From the NCBI GenBank assembly GCA_902799765.1, contig CADCBZ010000046.1:1-32777 (forward strand): a stretch of DNA of 32,777 bases, written 5' to 3'. Source of the DNA: an uncultured Prevotellaceae bacterium. Lineage in GTDB: Bacteria; Bacteroidota; Bacteroidia; Bacteroidales; Bacteroidaceae. A program made the position numbers and the translations under genes. The notes under the pieces are model-generated. The model made no database searches, had not been told where the DNA came from, and saw only the letters and a program-made list of their open reading frames with translations. Each line of letters starts with the position of its first letter. The stretch's first letter is position 1. Shown one piece after another: positions 24,450-31,382 of this stretch.

Positions 24450-24953
24450 TTACTTCAATCCCAGTTTTGCCTTTACCTGAGCAGTCACATCAGTAGAGAG
24501 TGTGGTGCTGATGTAAGGGAGTGAGTTGTTCTCCATGATGTAAACATAGCCGCCTGTCTGACCGATAGCCTTGATGGCATCGAGGATCTTAGCAGTGATA
24601 GCCTGCATTTTCTCGCTGGAAGCCTTCTGAAGGGCCTGCTGGTTGTCCTGATAGCTCTGCTGGATCTTCTGGTACATATCCTGAAGCTCCTGCTGACGAC
24701 GCTGCTTGATGTTGTCGGGCAGAGAAGCCTGCTCCTTGTCGAAAGCCTCACCCTTCTTCTGGAGCTCGTCCTGCATGCTCTTCAGATCAGCCTCATACTG
24801 GCTCTGGAGAGCCTTGATCTCTGTCTCAGCCTGAGCATACTCGGGCATAGCCTGCATGATCTCCTGGGTATTTACATGGCCAAATTTTGCCTGTGCGTTA
24901 GCGGTGGTGAAACCGCAGATTGCGCAAATAGCGCAGATAATAATCTTCTTCAT
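24450..24953 (-). CDS. OmpH/Skp-family periplasmic chaperone (second of three)
   Basis: This 167-residue Skp homologue has an unusual cysteine-rich signal peptide (MKKIIICAICAICGFTTANAQ, three Cys in an ICA repeat). The family start KFGHVNTQEIMQAMPEYAQAETEIKALQSQYE follows, with a coiled coil to about residue 125 and the tail AIGQTGGYVYIMENN. It lies 47 bp after the first paralogue, across a heptad repeat. Confidence 0.91.
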   Translation of the reverse strand: MKKIIICAICAICGFTTANAQAKFGHVNTQEIMQAMPEYAQAETEIKALQSQYEADLKSMQDELQKKGEAFDKEQASLPDNIKQRRQQELQDMYQKIQQSYQDNQQALQKASSEKMQAITAKILDAIKAIGQTGGYVYIMENNSLPYISTTLSTDVTAQVKAKLGLK

Positions 24954-24963
24954 TTCGTAATTG

Positions 24964-25006
24964 TTTAATCTATCAATATTTAATGTTTAATCTTTAATGT
25001 TTAATT
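24964..25006. repeat. Heptanucleotide repeats between the first two ompH genes
   Basis: TTTAATC (24964) is followed after 8 bases by four contiguous 7-mers: TTTAATG (24979), TTTAATC (24986), TTTAATG (24993) and TTTAATT (25000). The last contains the stop codon of the first ompH gene. Confidence 0.75.
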
Positions 25007-25513
25007 GGCGTAGCCCAACTTGCGTAACACCTCTGAGCTGATGTCGATACGCGGGGAGCCGAAGATGATGCCAGTGTCGCTGGCACGGTCGAGCACGAGC
25101 TGGTAGCCTCTGAGGTCGGCAATGTCCTTGATGGCATTATAGATCTCGTCCTGGATGGGCGACATGAGGGCTGAACGCTTCTTGTAGAGCTCGCCTTCAG
25201 GGCCGAAGTATTTCTTTTTCAGGTCTGCAGCCTGCTTTTCTTTCTCCACGATGGCATCCTGACGGGTCTGTTTCTGCTCCTTGGAGAGGAAGACTACTTC
25301 GTTCTGATAGTTCTTATAGAGGGTCTGAGCCTCGGTGGTAAGGGCATCGACTTCTGCCTGCCACTGCTTCGACACCTGGTTCAGTTGCTCATTGGCGCGC
25401 TCGTAGGCGGGGATATTCTTCAGGATATACTCCATGTCAACGAGGGCAAACTTCTGTGCCTGCATCGTCACTGCCGATGCGGCCATCACTAACATTAATA
25501 ATAACTTCTTCAT
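25001..25513 (-). CDS. OmpH/Skp-family periplasmic chaperone (first of three)
   Basis: This 170-residue Skp homologue has signal peptide MKKLLLMLVMAASAVTMQAQ and the family start KFALVDMEYILKNIPAYERANEQLNQVSKQWQ. It has a coiled coil rich in Gln, Lys and Glu, and a conserved tail (DIADLRGYQLVLDRASDTGIIFG). It lies 24 bp after bamA, so chaperone and assembly machine are co-expressed. Confidence 0.92.
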   Translation of the reverse strand: MKKLLLMLVMAASAVTMQAQKFALVDMEYILKNIPAYERANEQLNQVSKQWQAEVDALTTEAQTLYKNYQNEVVFLSKEQKQTRQDAIVEKEKQAADLKKKYFGPEGELYKKRSALMSPIQDEIYNAIKDIADLRGYQLVLDRASDTGIIFGSPRIDISSEVLRKLGYAN

Positions 25514-25537
25514 ATCTGAAACTTAATGTTTATGTTG

Positions 25538-28252
25538 TTAGAACTCCTGTCCGAGCACGAAGTGGAAGTTACTGCCACCGCGCTTTTTGGCACCGTACTG
25601 GTTGGTATAGACATCGTCGAAACCATAGGCCCAGTCGATACCCATCAGGCCGACCATCGGCAGGAACAGACGTACACCGATACCGGCAGAACGTTTCATC
25701 TTGAAGGGGTTGAAGTTCTTGGGCTCTGACCAGGCATTACCGCCTTCCAGGAAGCCAAGTCCGTAGATGGTGGTGTTACCCAGCAGGAACGGATAGCGCA
25801 ACTCGAGGGTGAAACGGTCGTAGGCGTAGGCATTGTAAGAGGAGATCGTACCACCCTTCATCATCGTCTCGTAAGCGGCGGAGTAGGAGATAGAACCATT
25901 GTCGTAACCACGCAGACCGATGGTCTCTTCAGAATAACCTGAAGAGTAACCGGTCATACCGTCACCACCCACGTAGAAGGTCTCGAAGGGTGAACGCTTG
26001 TTGCTGTTATAGGAACCGAGGATACCGAACTCCACACGGGTCATCAGCTCCACACGGGTCATCAGCACGAAACACTTCTGTCCACCTGAGAGAGCCGTGA
26101 ATGTACGTGACTTGAACTTCCACTTGTGGTACTCAATCCAACGATAGACCTCCTGCAGTTCGCTCTCGTATGTGGCGGAGTTGGGGTTCTTGGCCAACTT
26201 GCTGTAGTCCTTGTTGTCGAAGAGTGACCAGGGCGGCGTGAGGGTGACTGATGCCATGAACTCAGAACCATGACGCGGGAACAGCTGGTTGTCGGTAGAG
26301 GTACGCGACAGGGTGAAGCCCAGGTTGATGTTGTTACAGTTACCGTTGTGGATATAGAAGTAACTCCAGTCGCGCAACATGTAACGGGTGTAACCGAGCA
26401 CAGTCTGGAACTGGAAGTAGTCATCAGGCCAGCGCAGACGCTTACCCCATCCCACGGTTGCACCGATGACTGTCATTGTCTTATCGTCGTCGAGCATCGA
26501 GTCGTAGTTGTAATAGTAGTTGTTGTACGAACCGACGCCGTAACTATACATCGAATAGTTGTTGTAGAACGCGTTGTTACGATAGAGGCTTGAGATATCC
26601 GACTGCTTAGAGAAGAATACGCCCACGCTGAAGCTGTTTGGACGCTTGCCGCCAAACCAGTTGGTACCGTAGTTGGCACTCAGCGAGCTGTAGTACGAAC
26701 CGTTGGTCTGGAAACTGAAGCCTAACTGCTCACCGTCGCCATAGGGCAGGATACCGCGGTGGAGCTTGTTCTTGCCGAAGAGGTTACGGATAGAGAAGTT
26801 ATTGAACTTGATACCGATCTTACCGATGATACCTGTCTGACCCCAACCCAGAGAGAACTCCAGCTGGTCGTTTGACTTCTGCTCCAGTCGGTAGTTGATA
26901 TCCACCGTACCGTCCTCGTAGTTGGGCACCACATCAGGCACCACCTTCTCAGGATCGAAGAATCCCATGGAGGCGATTTCACGGACTGTACGCTGCAGGG
27001 CTTCCTTGTTGAACAGGTCGCCGGGCTTCGTGCGGAGCTCACGGCGCACCACCTCTTCATAGAGACGGTCGTTACCATAGATGCGGACACGGTTGAGGTG
27101 GGCCTGCGGACCTTCCGTCACGCGCATCTCTACATCGATGGAGTCGTTGTCGATATTGATTTCTACGGGCTCAATGTTCGAGAACACGTAACCGTTGTTG
27201 TAATAGTAGTTACCAGCGGCATCATCGTCATCTTTCAGACGCTTGTTGATGTGCTTCTGGTTATATACGTCACCCTTCTTCATGCCCAGCACGGCATTCA
27301 GGTAGTCGGTGGTCACCACAGTGTTACCTACCCAGGTGATGTTGCGGATATAATACTTGTCACCTTCGTCGAGCTTCACATACACATTTACATGCTTGTC
27401 GTCGTAGTTGCTGACAGAGTCAACGAGGATGGTGGCATCGCGGAATCCCAGCTCGTTGTATTTCTCGATGAGGGCCTGCTTGGCTTCCTTATAGCGCTCG
27501 TCGGTGAACTTCTTCGACTTGAAAAGACTCGAGAGCTTACCTGACTCATGGATCTTACCGAAAGAACCCTTGCTGATGAGCGAGCCCTTGATTTTCGAGT
27601 CCTTCAGCTTTTCGTTACCGTCGAAGATGATACGGTGTACCTTCATCTTGGCTTTCTTATCGATGTTCACATCGAGCAGTACCTGGTTCTTGTCACTCGG
27701 ATTCTCTGTCTGTAAGATGTCGATCTGAGCATTCTTATAACCCTTCTCGTCGAAGTATTTCTTAGCAAGAATCTTCGCACGATCCACGATGTTACGGGTG
27801 AGGCTCATGCCCTTTACGATACCCAGCTTCGACTCCAGATCCTCGCGCTCCGCTTTCTTCACACCATTATAACGGATGGTGTGGATGCGGGGACGCATAC
27901 CCAGATGGATACAGAGGTAGATCTTTGAACCGACAATCGAGTCGGCGGTGATGCTGACTTTTGAGAAGAGTCCGTTGCGCCAGTAGCGCTTTACAGCCTC
28001 TGTAATCTGTGGGCCAGGCACATCAATCTGCTGTCCGACGCTCAGTCCGGAGAGACCCGTGAGCACGTAGTCCTCATAGCCCTCAACGCCCTCGACGGCG
28101 ATACCGGCGATCTCGCAGGTACGTGGCGTACCGGCATAGGAGATATCGGGGTTGACGATCTTGTCCTGTGCAGTAGAAGTTAAAAGTGAGAAATGAAGAG
28201 TGAAAAGCACCATCAGCAGACGGATAGCATGCCTATACTTTACAATTTTCAT
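25538..28252 (-). CDS. bamA: Outer-membrane protein assembly factor BamA (Omp85)
   Basis: BamA is the essential core of the machine that folds beta-barrels into the outer membrane. The start is set at ATG 28252 (MKIVKYRHAIRLLMVLFTLHFSLLTSTAQ signal peptide) rather than the upstream in-frame ATG at 28297, giving 904 residues. POTRA repeats fill roughly the first 420 residues (GVEGYEDYVLTGLSGLSVGQQID, RYWRNGLFSKVSI, DEKGYKNAQIDI, NELGFRDATILVD, MGFFDPEKVVPDV). A 16-strand-type barrel follows, ending in Phe (FHFVLGQEF). The barrel contains a duplicated hexapeptide, LMTRVE-LMTRVE (separate entry). It lies between uppS (57 bp) and the ompH genes. Confidence 0.96.
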   Translation of the reverse strand: MKIVKYRHAIRLLMVLFTLHFSLLTSTAQDKIVNPDISYAGTPRTCEIAGIAVEGVEGYEDYVLTGLSGLSVGQQIDVPGPQITEAVKRYWRNGLFSKVSITADSIVGSKIYLCIHLGMRPRIHTIRYNGVKKAEREDLESKLGIVKGMSLTRNIVDRAKILAKKYFDEKGYKNAQIDILQTENPSDKNQVLLDVNIDKKAKMKVHRIIFDGNEKLKDSKIKGSLISKGSFGKIHESGKLSSLFKSKKFTDERYKEAKQALIEKYNELGFRDATILVDSVSNYDDKHVNVYVKLDEGDKYYIRNITWVGNTVVTTDYLNAVLGMKKGDVYNQKHINKRLKDDDDAAGNYYYNNGYVFSNIEPVEINIDNDSIDVEMRVTEGPQAHLNRVRIYGNDRLYEEVVRRELRTKPGDLFNKEALQRTVREIASMGFFDPEKVVPDVVPNYEDGTVDINYRLEQKSNDQLEFSLGWGQTGIIGKIGIKFNNFSIRNLFGKNKLHRGILPYGDGEQLGFSFQTNGSYYSSLSANYGTNWFGGKRPNSFSVGVFFSKQSDISSLYRNNAFYNNYSMYSYGVGSYNNYYYNYDSMLDDDKTMTVIGATVGWGKRLRWPDDYFQFQTVLGYTRYMLRDWSYFYIHNGNCNNINLGFTLSRTSTDNQLFPRHGSEFMASVTLTPPWSLFDNKDYSKLAKNPNSATYESELQEVYRWIEYHKWKFKSRTFTALSGGQKCFVLMTRVELMTRVEFGILGSYNSNKRSPFETFYVGGDGMTGYSSGYSEETIGLRGYDNGSISYSAAYETMMKGGTISSYNAYAYDRFTLELRYPFLLGNTTIYGLGFLEGGNAWSEPKNFNPFKMKRSAGIGVRLFLPMVGLMGIDWAYGFDDVYTNQYGAKKRGGSNFHFVLGQEF
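26031..26066 (-). repeat. Exact 18-bp tandem duplication within the bamA barrel
   Basis: TCCACACGGGTCATCAGC occurs at 26031-26048 and again at 26049-26066. It is in frame and adds six residues (reads LMTRVELMTRVE) to a barrel strand or loop, just before FGILGSYNSNKRSPF. Confidence 0.85.
28173..28207 (-). repeat. Heptanucleotide repeats encoding the bamA signal-peptide core
   Basis: On the plus strand five 7-mers are read: GTAGAAG, TTAAAAG, TGAGAAA, TGAAGAG, TGAAAAG. On the coding strand these are of the TTTTCAC/TTCTCAC type. They encode LHFSLLTST, almost the same as FHFSLLTSS in PorV. Confidence 0.7.
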
Positions 28253-28309
28253 TTCTGCATTCTCCATTTCTATATACCTTATTATATTATATAGCATTTC
28301 TGAAATTTT

Positions 28310-29056
28310 TCAATTATTCGCTTCTTCAGCTTCTATCTGAGCCTCTGTCTTGCCGTAACGGCGCTGACGATTCTGGTAGCTGGCAATGGCTTTATAGAAT
28401 TCTTCCTCACTGAAGTCGGGCCAGTAGGCATCGCAGAAGTAGAACTCTGAATAGGCGCACTGCCAAAGCAGGAAGTTGGAGATACGCACCTCGCCACCCG
28501 TACGGATAAGAAGATCAGGATCTGGCATCCAGCTCGTCCACAGATTCTCGTTAATAGTATCCTCGCCAATCTCGTCGATGCTCATTTCACCGCTCTGCAC
28601 CTTACGGGCAATACGCTTGGCGGCATTGACTATTTCCTGTTTTGCAGAATAGCTCATGGCGATTGTGATGGCCATACCATCGTGCTTTGCCGTCTCCTCC
28701 TCCATCGAGTGCAACTTGTCCTGTACGCTCTGTGGGAGTCTATCAACATCACCTGCCACGTGGAAGCTCACGTTGTTATTGTGGAACAGATCCATCTTAA
28801 AGAAACTGAGCACGAGCCCCATCAGTGCTTCAACTTCATAGGCAGGTCTGTTGAAATTCTCTATGGAGAAGGCGTAAACCGTGAGATATTTCACACCTAA
28901 GTTGGAACAATAGGTCGTAATTTTCTCCAGGTTGTCAAGTCCGGCTTTATGCCCAAATGTGCGATCCAACCCACGATCCATGGCCCAGCGACCGTTACCG
29001 TCCATGATAATGGCGATATGCTGGGGGATTCGATTCATGTCCAAAAGTTCTTTCAT
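28310..29056 (-). CDS. uppS: Isoprenyl transferase (undecaprenyl diphosphate synthase)
   Basis: UppS is a cis-prenyltransferase that builds undecaprenyl diphosphate, the lipid carrier for peptidoglycan and surface glycans. The 248-residue product has PQHIAIIMDGNGRWAMDRGLDRTFGHKAG with catalytic Asp19, FSIENFNRPAYEVEALMGL, and the C-terminal LLIRTGGEVRISNFLLWQCAYSEFYF, the conserved substrate-binding region. It lies 20 bp after the DUF6089-like gene and 57 bp before bamA, an order I recall as typical of Bacteroidales. Confidence 0.96.
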   Translation of the reverse strand: MKELLDMNRIPQHIAIIMDGNGRWAMDRGLDRTFGHKAGLDNLEKITTYCSNLGVKYLTVYAFSIENFNRPAYEVEALMGLVLSFFKMDLFHNNNVSFHVAGDVDRLPQSVQDKLHSMEEETAKHDGMAITIAMSYSAKQEIVNAAKRIARKVQSGEMSIDEIGEDTINENLWTSWMPDPDLLIRTGGEVRISNFLLWQCAYSEFYFCDAYWPDFSEEEFYKAIASYQNRQRRYGKTEAQIEAEEANN

Positions 29057-29076
29057 ATATCTTAATTCTTAATTTT

Positions 29077-29742
29077 CTACTCCTGATGGCATGTCTTGCA
29101 CCTTTCCCAAAGGTCGTAGGTCACTGACACTTGGAAGGCGTGATAGCAGTCGGCGTTTTTAAAGAGTCCGCTGCTCTTGATGCCATATACATCGGCCTTT
29201 CCGTCGAGGTAGTCGCTGGGCGTAAAGCGTATTGCCCATTCTGCGATGACATTCAGGCGCTGGGCTACTTTCCATTTGACGCCAACTCCCAATGGCAGGT
29301 TCACGGTGATGCCGCTGTTTGTGCCGCTGTGGTGGGTCAGACCCAGTCCGATTGTGATAAACGGAGCCACTGGGCGCGCACCCCTGTATTCCCTGCCTGT
29401 GCCGTAAGGCCAGAAGTTGTATTCAAACCTGAGGTCAGCCTCAGTCAGCTGGTGGCTAAAGGCGTATGGTTCTATCGGATACCAGGTGTCCACATCTTCA
29501 GTGGAGCCTTTGATCCTGCCTGTCCCGATGTCGAAGCCTAAGGCCATCCGAGGGTTGAAGCGATATTTCGCTACAAGAGCCATCCAGGGGTGTATCCCTT
29601 TGAAGAAACCGCCGCTGAAATCTCCCGAGTAGGCGACGCCGCCCAGTCCTGCACCCACCTCGAGTCTGTATTCAGGCTCGTCCTGTGCCATGACTGCTGG
29701 TGTGGCAAACAGTGAAGCGACTATCAGTAGCAGTACTCTCAT
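29077..29742 (-). CDS. Outer-membrane beta-barrel protein, DUF6089-like
   Basis: This 221-residue protein has signal peptide MRVLLLIVASLFATPAVMAQ. About eight amphipathic strands follow (RLEVGAGLGGVAYSGDF, ALVAKYRFNPRMALGFDIGTG, ADLRFEYNFWPYGTG, FITIGLGLTHHS, LNVIAEWAIRFTPSDYLDG). It ends in a short Cys-containing tail (ERCKTCHQE). This pattern, directly upstream of uppS, fits the DUF6089 barrels of Bacteroidales envelope operons. Its function is unknown; a role in envelope assembly is inferred from neighbours. It is 9 bp from the preceding lipoprotein gene. Confidence 0.78.
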   Translation of the reverse strand: MRVLLLIVASLFATPAVMAQDEPEYRLEVGAGLGGVAYSGDFSGGFFKGIHPWMALVAKYRFNPRMALGFDIGTGRIKGSTEDVDTWYPIEPYAFSHQLTEADLRFEYNFWPYGTGREYRGARPVAPFITIGLGLTHHSGTNSGITVNLPLGVGVKWKVAQRLNVIAEWAIRFTPSDYLDGKADVYGIKSSGLFKNADCYHAFQVSVTYDLWERCKTCHQE

Positions 29743-29751
29743 CGCCAGGAT

Positions 29752-30885
29752 TTATTTCGCCATAGCGATACCACGCCATACTTTTCCTTGCTCCACATCC
29801 TTGTACCAGATGAAATAATCATCGGTGGTGACTGTGAATTTTCCTGGAATTTCCTGCCCCTCTGGGAAGGCAAAGCTGTCCTCATGGGTTTTCCACGTGA
29901 TACCACCATCGACGCTGATGTAAAGATCGCCGAGGTCGGTGAATGCCAATACCAGACCTTTGTAATACACCATGTCAACGACGTTGGTAGGCAGGTAGTA
30001 GGCGTTATACGACTCCAGGGGCATATAGGCCCACTTGCCAAAGATACCATATTCTGAGTTCACTACGTTCTTATGCCATACCTTGCTGCTGTACAGATCG
30101 CCGTTGCTACCAACCAACAGCACGTAGTCATCTTCCAGATCGTTCTCAAGTGGGTACCACACCATGTGGAAGTTTTCCACTGGCAGCAGTGATTCGTCGT
30201 CGTCCAGGTTATCAATTTCCCAGGTCTGACCACCGTCATGTGTCACCATCAGCTCGTCGTCGAAACTATAGGCGTATGCCTCTTCGCGGGCGGATCCGAT
30301 AAATTCTTTCAGACCAGCTTCCTCTACGATGCTCTCCCACTTGGCTCTTTCCTCTTCCTCCACGGTGGGATATTCATCGAGAGGGCGCTCCTCCCAGATC
30401 AGCGTATTTGTAGGTAACAGATGCTTGTTCATCGTCACCTGATAGCTCTTGAAGAGTGTTCCATCCGTGTTGTAGGCACAGACGATTCTCGGCACGGAGA
30501 AGTCGATGGAGTCAGTGCTGTTATAGAAGAAGAGGTCGTCACTGTCCACGTCCTTGATAAACAGGGTGCCCGTATGGGACGATGCTGTCAAGTTGATCAG
30601 TACGTGCTTCATGTCGCAGTCATAGGGTAATGAGTCGGTGTTGAAGATCAGTCCATTGTCGTGGTCGATAGTAAACGACGGGAAGGTGGTCAGCCTCCTG
30701 ATATAGACCGTATCCTTGCCTGTGGAAGTCTGGCCCTGGACGTATCTATTGACAAGCGTCAACTGCAGACCGGTAATGGTCGTTTCATTATATAGCGTAA
30801 CAGTTGTCTCGTTGTCTTTAAAACACGACGAGAGACAAGATGAACCGACCAAGATCACACATAATGTGTATAAAAACCTTTTCAT
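29752..30885 (-). CDS. DUF6242-like lipoprotein with Asp-box repeats, first gene of the envelope operon
   Basis: The start is set at ATG 30885 (MKRFLYTLCVILVGSSCLSSC), giving 377 residues; the upstream ATG at 30927 would overlap the promoter. The lipobox is LSSC, followed by FKDNE. The N-terminal part is beta-rich (ETTVTLYNETTITGLQLTLVNRYV). The C-terminal half carries Asp-box (BNR) elements THDGGQTWEI and SVDGGITWKT, which mark a beta-propeller-like fold. I associate this arrangement with DUF6242 proteins from memory. Its function is unknown. The promoter at 30915-30943 probably drives the whole eight-gene operon. Confidence 0.72.
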   Translation of the reverse strand: MKRFLYTLCVILVGSSCLSSCFKDNETTVTLYNETTITGLQLTLVNRYVQGQTSTGKDTVYIRRLTTFPSFTIDHDNGLIFNTDSLPYDCDMKHVLINLTASSHTGTLFIKDVDSDDLFFYNSTDSIDFSVPRIVCAYNTDGTLFKSYQVTMNKHLLPTNTLIWEERPLDEYPTVEEEERAKWESIVEEAGLKEFIGSAREEAYAYSFDDELMVTHDGGQTWEIDNLDDDESLLPVENFHMVWYPLENDLEDDYVLLVGSNGDLYSSKVWHKNVVNSEYGIFGKWAYMPLESYNAYYLPTNVVDMVYYKGLVLAFTDLGDLYISVDGGITWKTHEDSFAFPEGQEIPGKFTVTTDDYFIWYKDVEQGKVWRGIAMAK

Positions 30886-30914
30886 CAATAATTGTAAATT
30901 TCGAAATTCGGGTG

Positions 30915-30943
30915 CAAATTTACTCACAATTCCTCAAATTCAA
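30915..30943 (-). promoter_or_regulatory. Promoter of the envelope operon
   Basis: The minus strand reads TTG (30941-30943), 18 bases, then TAAATTTG (30915-30922), a -33/-7 pair. The leader is about 25 bases and contains two AAATTCG-type 7-mers (30897-30910). Confidence 0.65.
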
Positions 30944-31017
30944 TCCATTTTCACCTTATAATTAAAGAAATTATGTTATAAATTGACCGATTTTAAGTTA
31001 GTTTAGTGTTTTTAGAC

Positions 31018-31058
31018 GAAAAAGAGTGTGGTATGAATCACTCACCCCACACTCTTTT
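31018..31058 (-). terminator. Terminator of the micropeptide gene
   Basis: On the minus strand AAAGAGTGTGG pairs with CCACACTCTTT (11 perfect pairs) around a 15-base loop, followed by TTTTTCG. It starts at the micropeptide's stop codon. Confidence 0.75.
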
Positions 31059-31153
31059 CAACGGATGTCGGTGTGAATCAGAGTAACAATGCTCAGAACT
31101 GTTGCAAGGGCAACAGTCGCCAACATGACCGTTGTTTGAAAATCTAATAACAT
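31058..31153 (-). CDS. 31-residue single-span membrane micropeptide, unrecognised
   Basis: The frame ATG 31153 to TGA 31058 encodes 31 residues: MLLDFQTTVM, then LATVALATVLSIVTLI, then HTDIR. The middle is a hydrophobic span long enough to cross a membrane, with an acidic residue before it and a basic end. The gene has a complete setting: a TAnnTTTG promoter (31235-31242), a leader of about 75 bases with a hairpin (31171-31183), GGTAAAG just before the ATG, and a strong terminator at the stop codon. It is not part of a longer gene. I recognise no family and assign no function. The alternative is that the transcript is a small RNA and the frame is chance. Confidence 0.6.
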   Translation of the reverse strand: MLLDFQTTVMLATVALATVLSIVTLIHTDIR

Positions 31154-31165
31154 AATCTTTACCTT

Positions 31166-31183
31166 AAAAACCGGCATAGCCGG
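31166..31183 (-). promoter_or_regulatory. Leader hairpin with T-run before the micropeptide start, possible attenuator
   Basis: On the minus strand CCGGC-TAT-GCCGG is followed by TTTTT and then GGTAAAG-ATT-ATG. A GC-only stem with a T-run can stop transcription, and in this place it would act before the coding region. TTAGGTTAGTAGT (31187-31199) lies just upstream. Confidence 0.45.
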
Positions 31184-31234
31184 AAAACTACTAACCTAAT
31201 GAATATATACTTATAATCTCACGATTACGTGATG

Positions 31235-31242
31235 CAAAGGTA
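31235..31242 (-). promoter_or_regulatory. -7 promoter element of the micropeptide gene
   Basis: The minus strand reads TACCTTTG (TAnnTTTG). Heptanucleotide repeats occupy the spacer and -33 region upstream, and no TTG is seen at -33. Confidence 0.6.
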
Positions 31243-31275
31243 ATAAGAAGTGAGGATTGAGAAGTGAAAAATGAA
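31241..31275. repeat. Heptanucleotide repeats in the micropeptide promoter
   Basis: Five contiguous 7-mers on the plus strand: TAATAAG, AAGTGAG, GATTGAG, AAGTGAA, AAATGAA. On the minus strand they are of the same TTCTCAC/TTTTCAC type as in the porV and bamA signal peptides. They overlap the -7 element by two bases. Confidence 0.65.
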
Positions 31276-31314
31276 TAGTATTTGCCGAAAAAAAGCAGCT
31301 TTTTGACCTACATC

Positions 31315-31351
31315 AAAAAAGATTGGCCACACCTTTCGGCGTAGCCAATCT
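31315..31351 (-). terminator. Strong intrinsic terminator of pckA
   Basis: On the minus strand AGATTGGCTACGCC pairs with GGTGTGGCCAATCT (14 pairs, two G-U) closed by a GAAA tetraloop and followed by six Ts. Confidence 0.85.
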
Positions 31352-31361
31352 CTAAATTATT

Positions 31362-31382
31362 AATTCTAAATTCGAAATTCTT
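31362..31382. repeat. Heptanucleotide repeats abutting the pckA stop codon
   Basis: Three contiguous 7-mers: AATTCTA, AATTCGA, AATTCTT. The last reaches the first base of the pckA stop codon. They are similar to AATTTCG/AAATTCG at 30897-30910. Confidence 0.55.

Noticed and set aside
31283-31305. AAAAAGC/GCTTTTT hairpin as a second pckA terminator
   Set aside because: The stem has almost no GC and a one-base loop; the 14-bp hairpin at 31315-31351 is sufficient.
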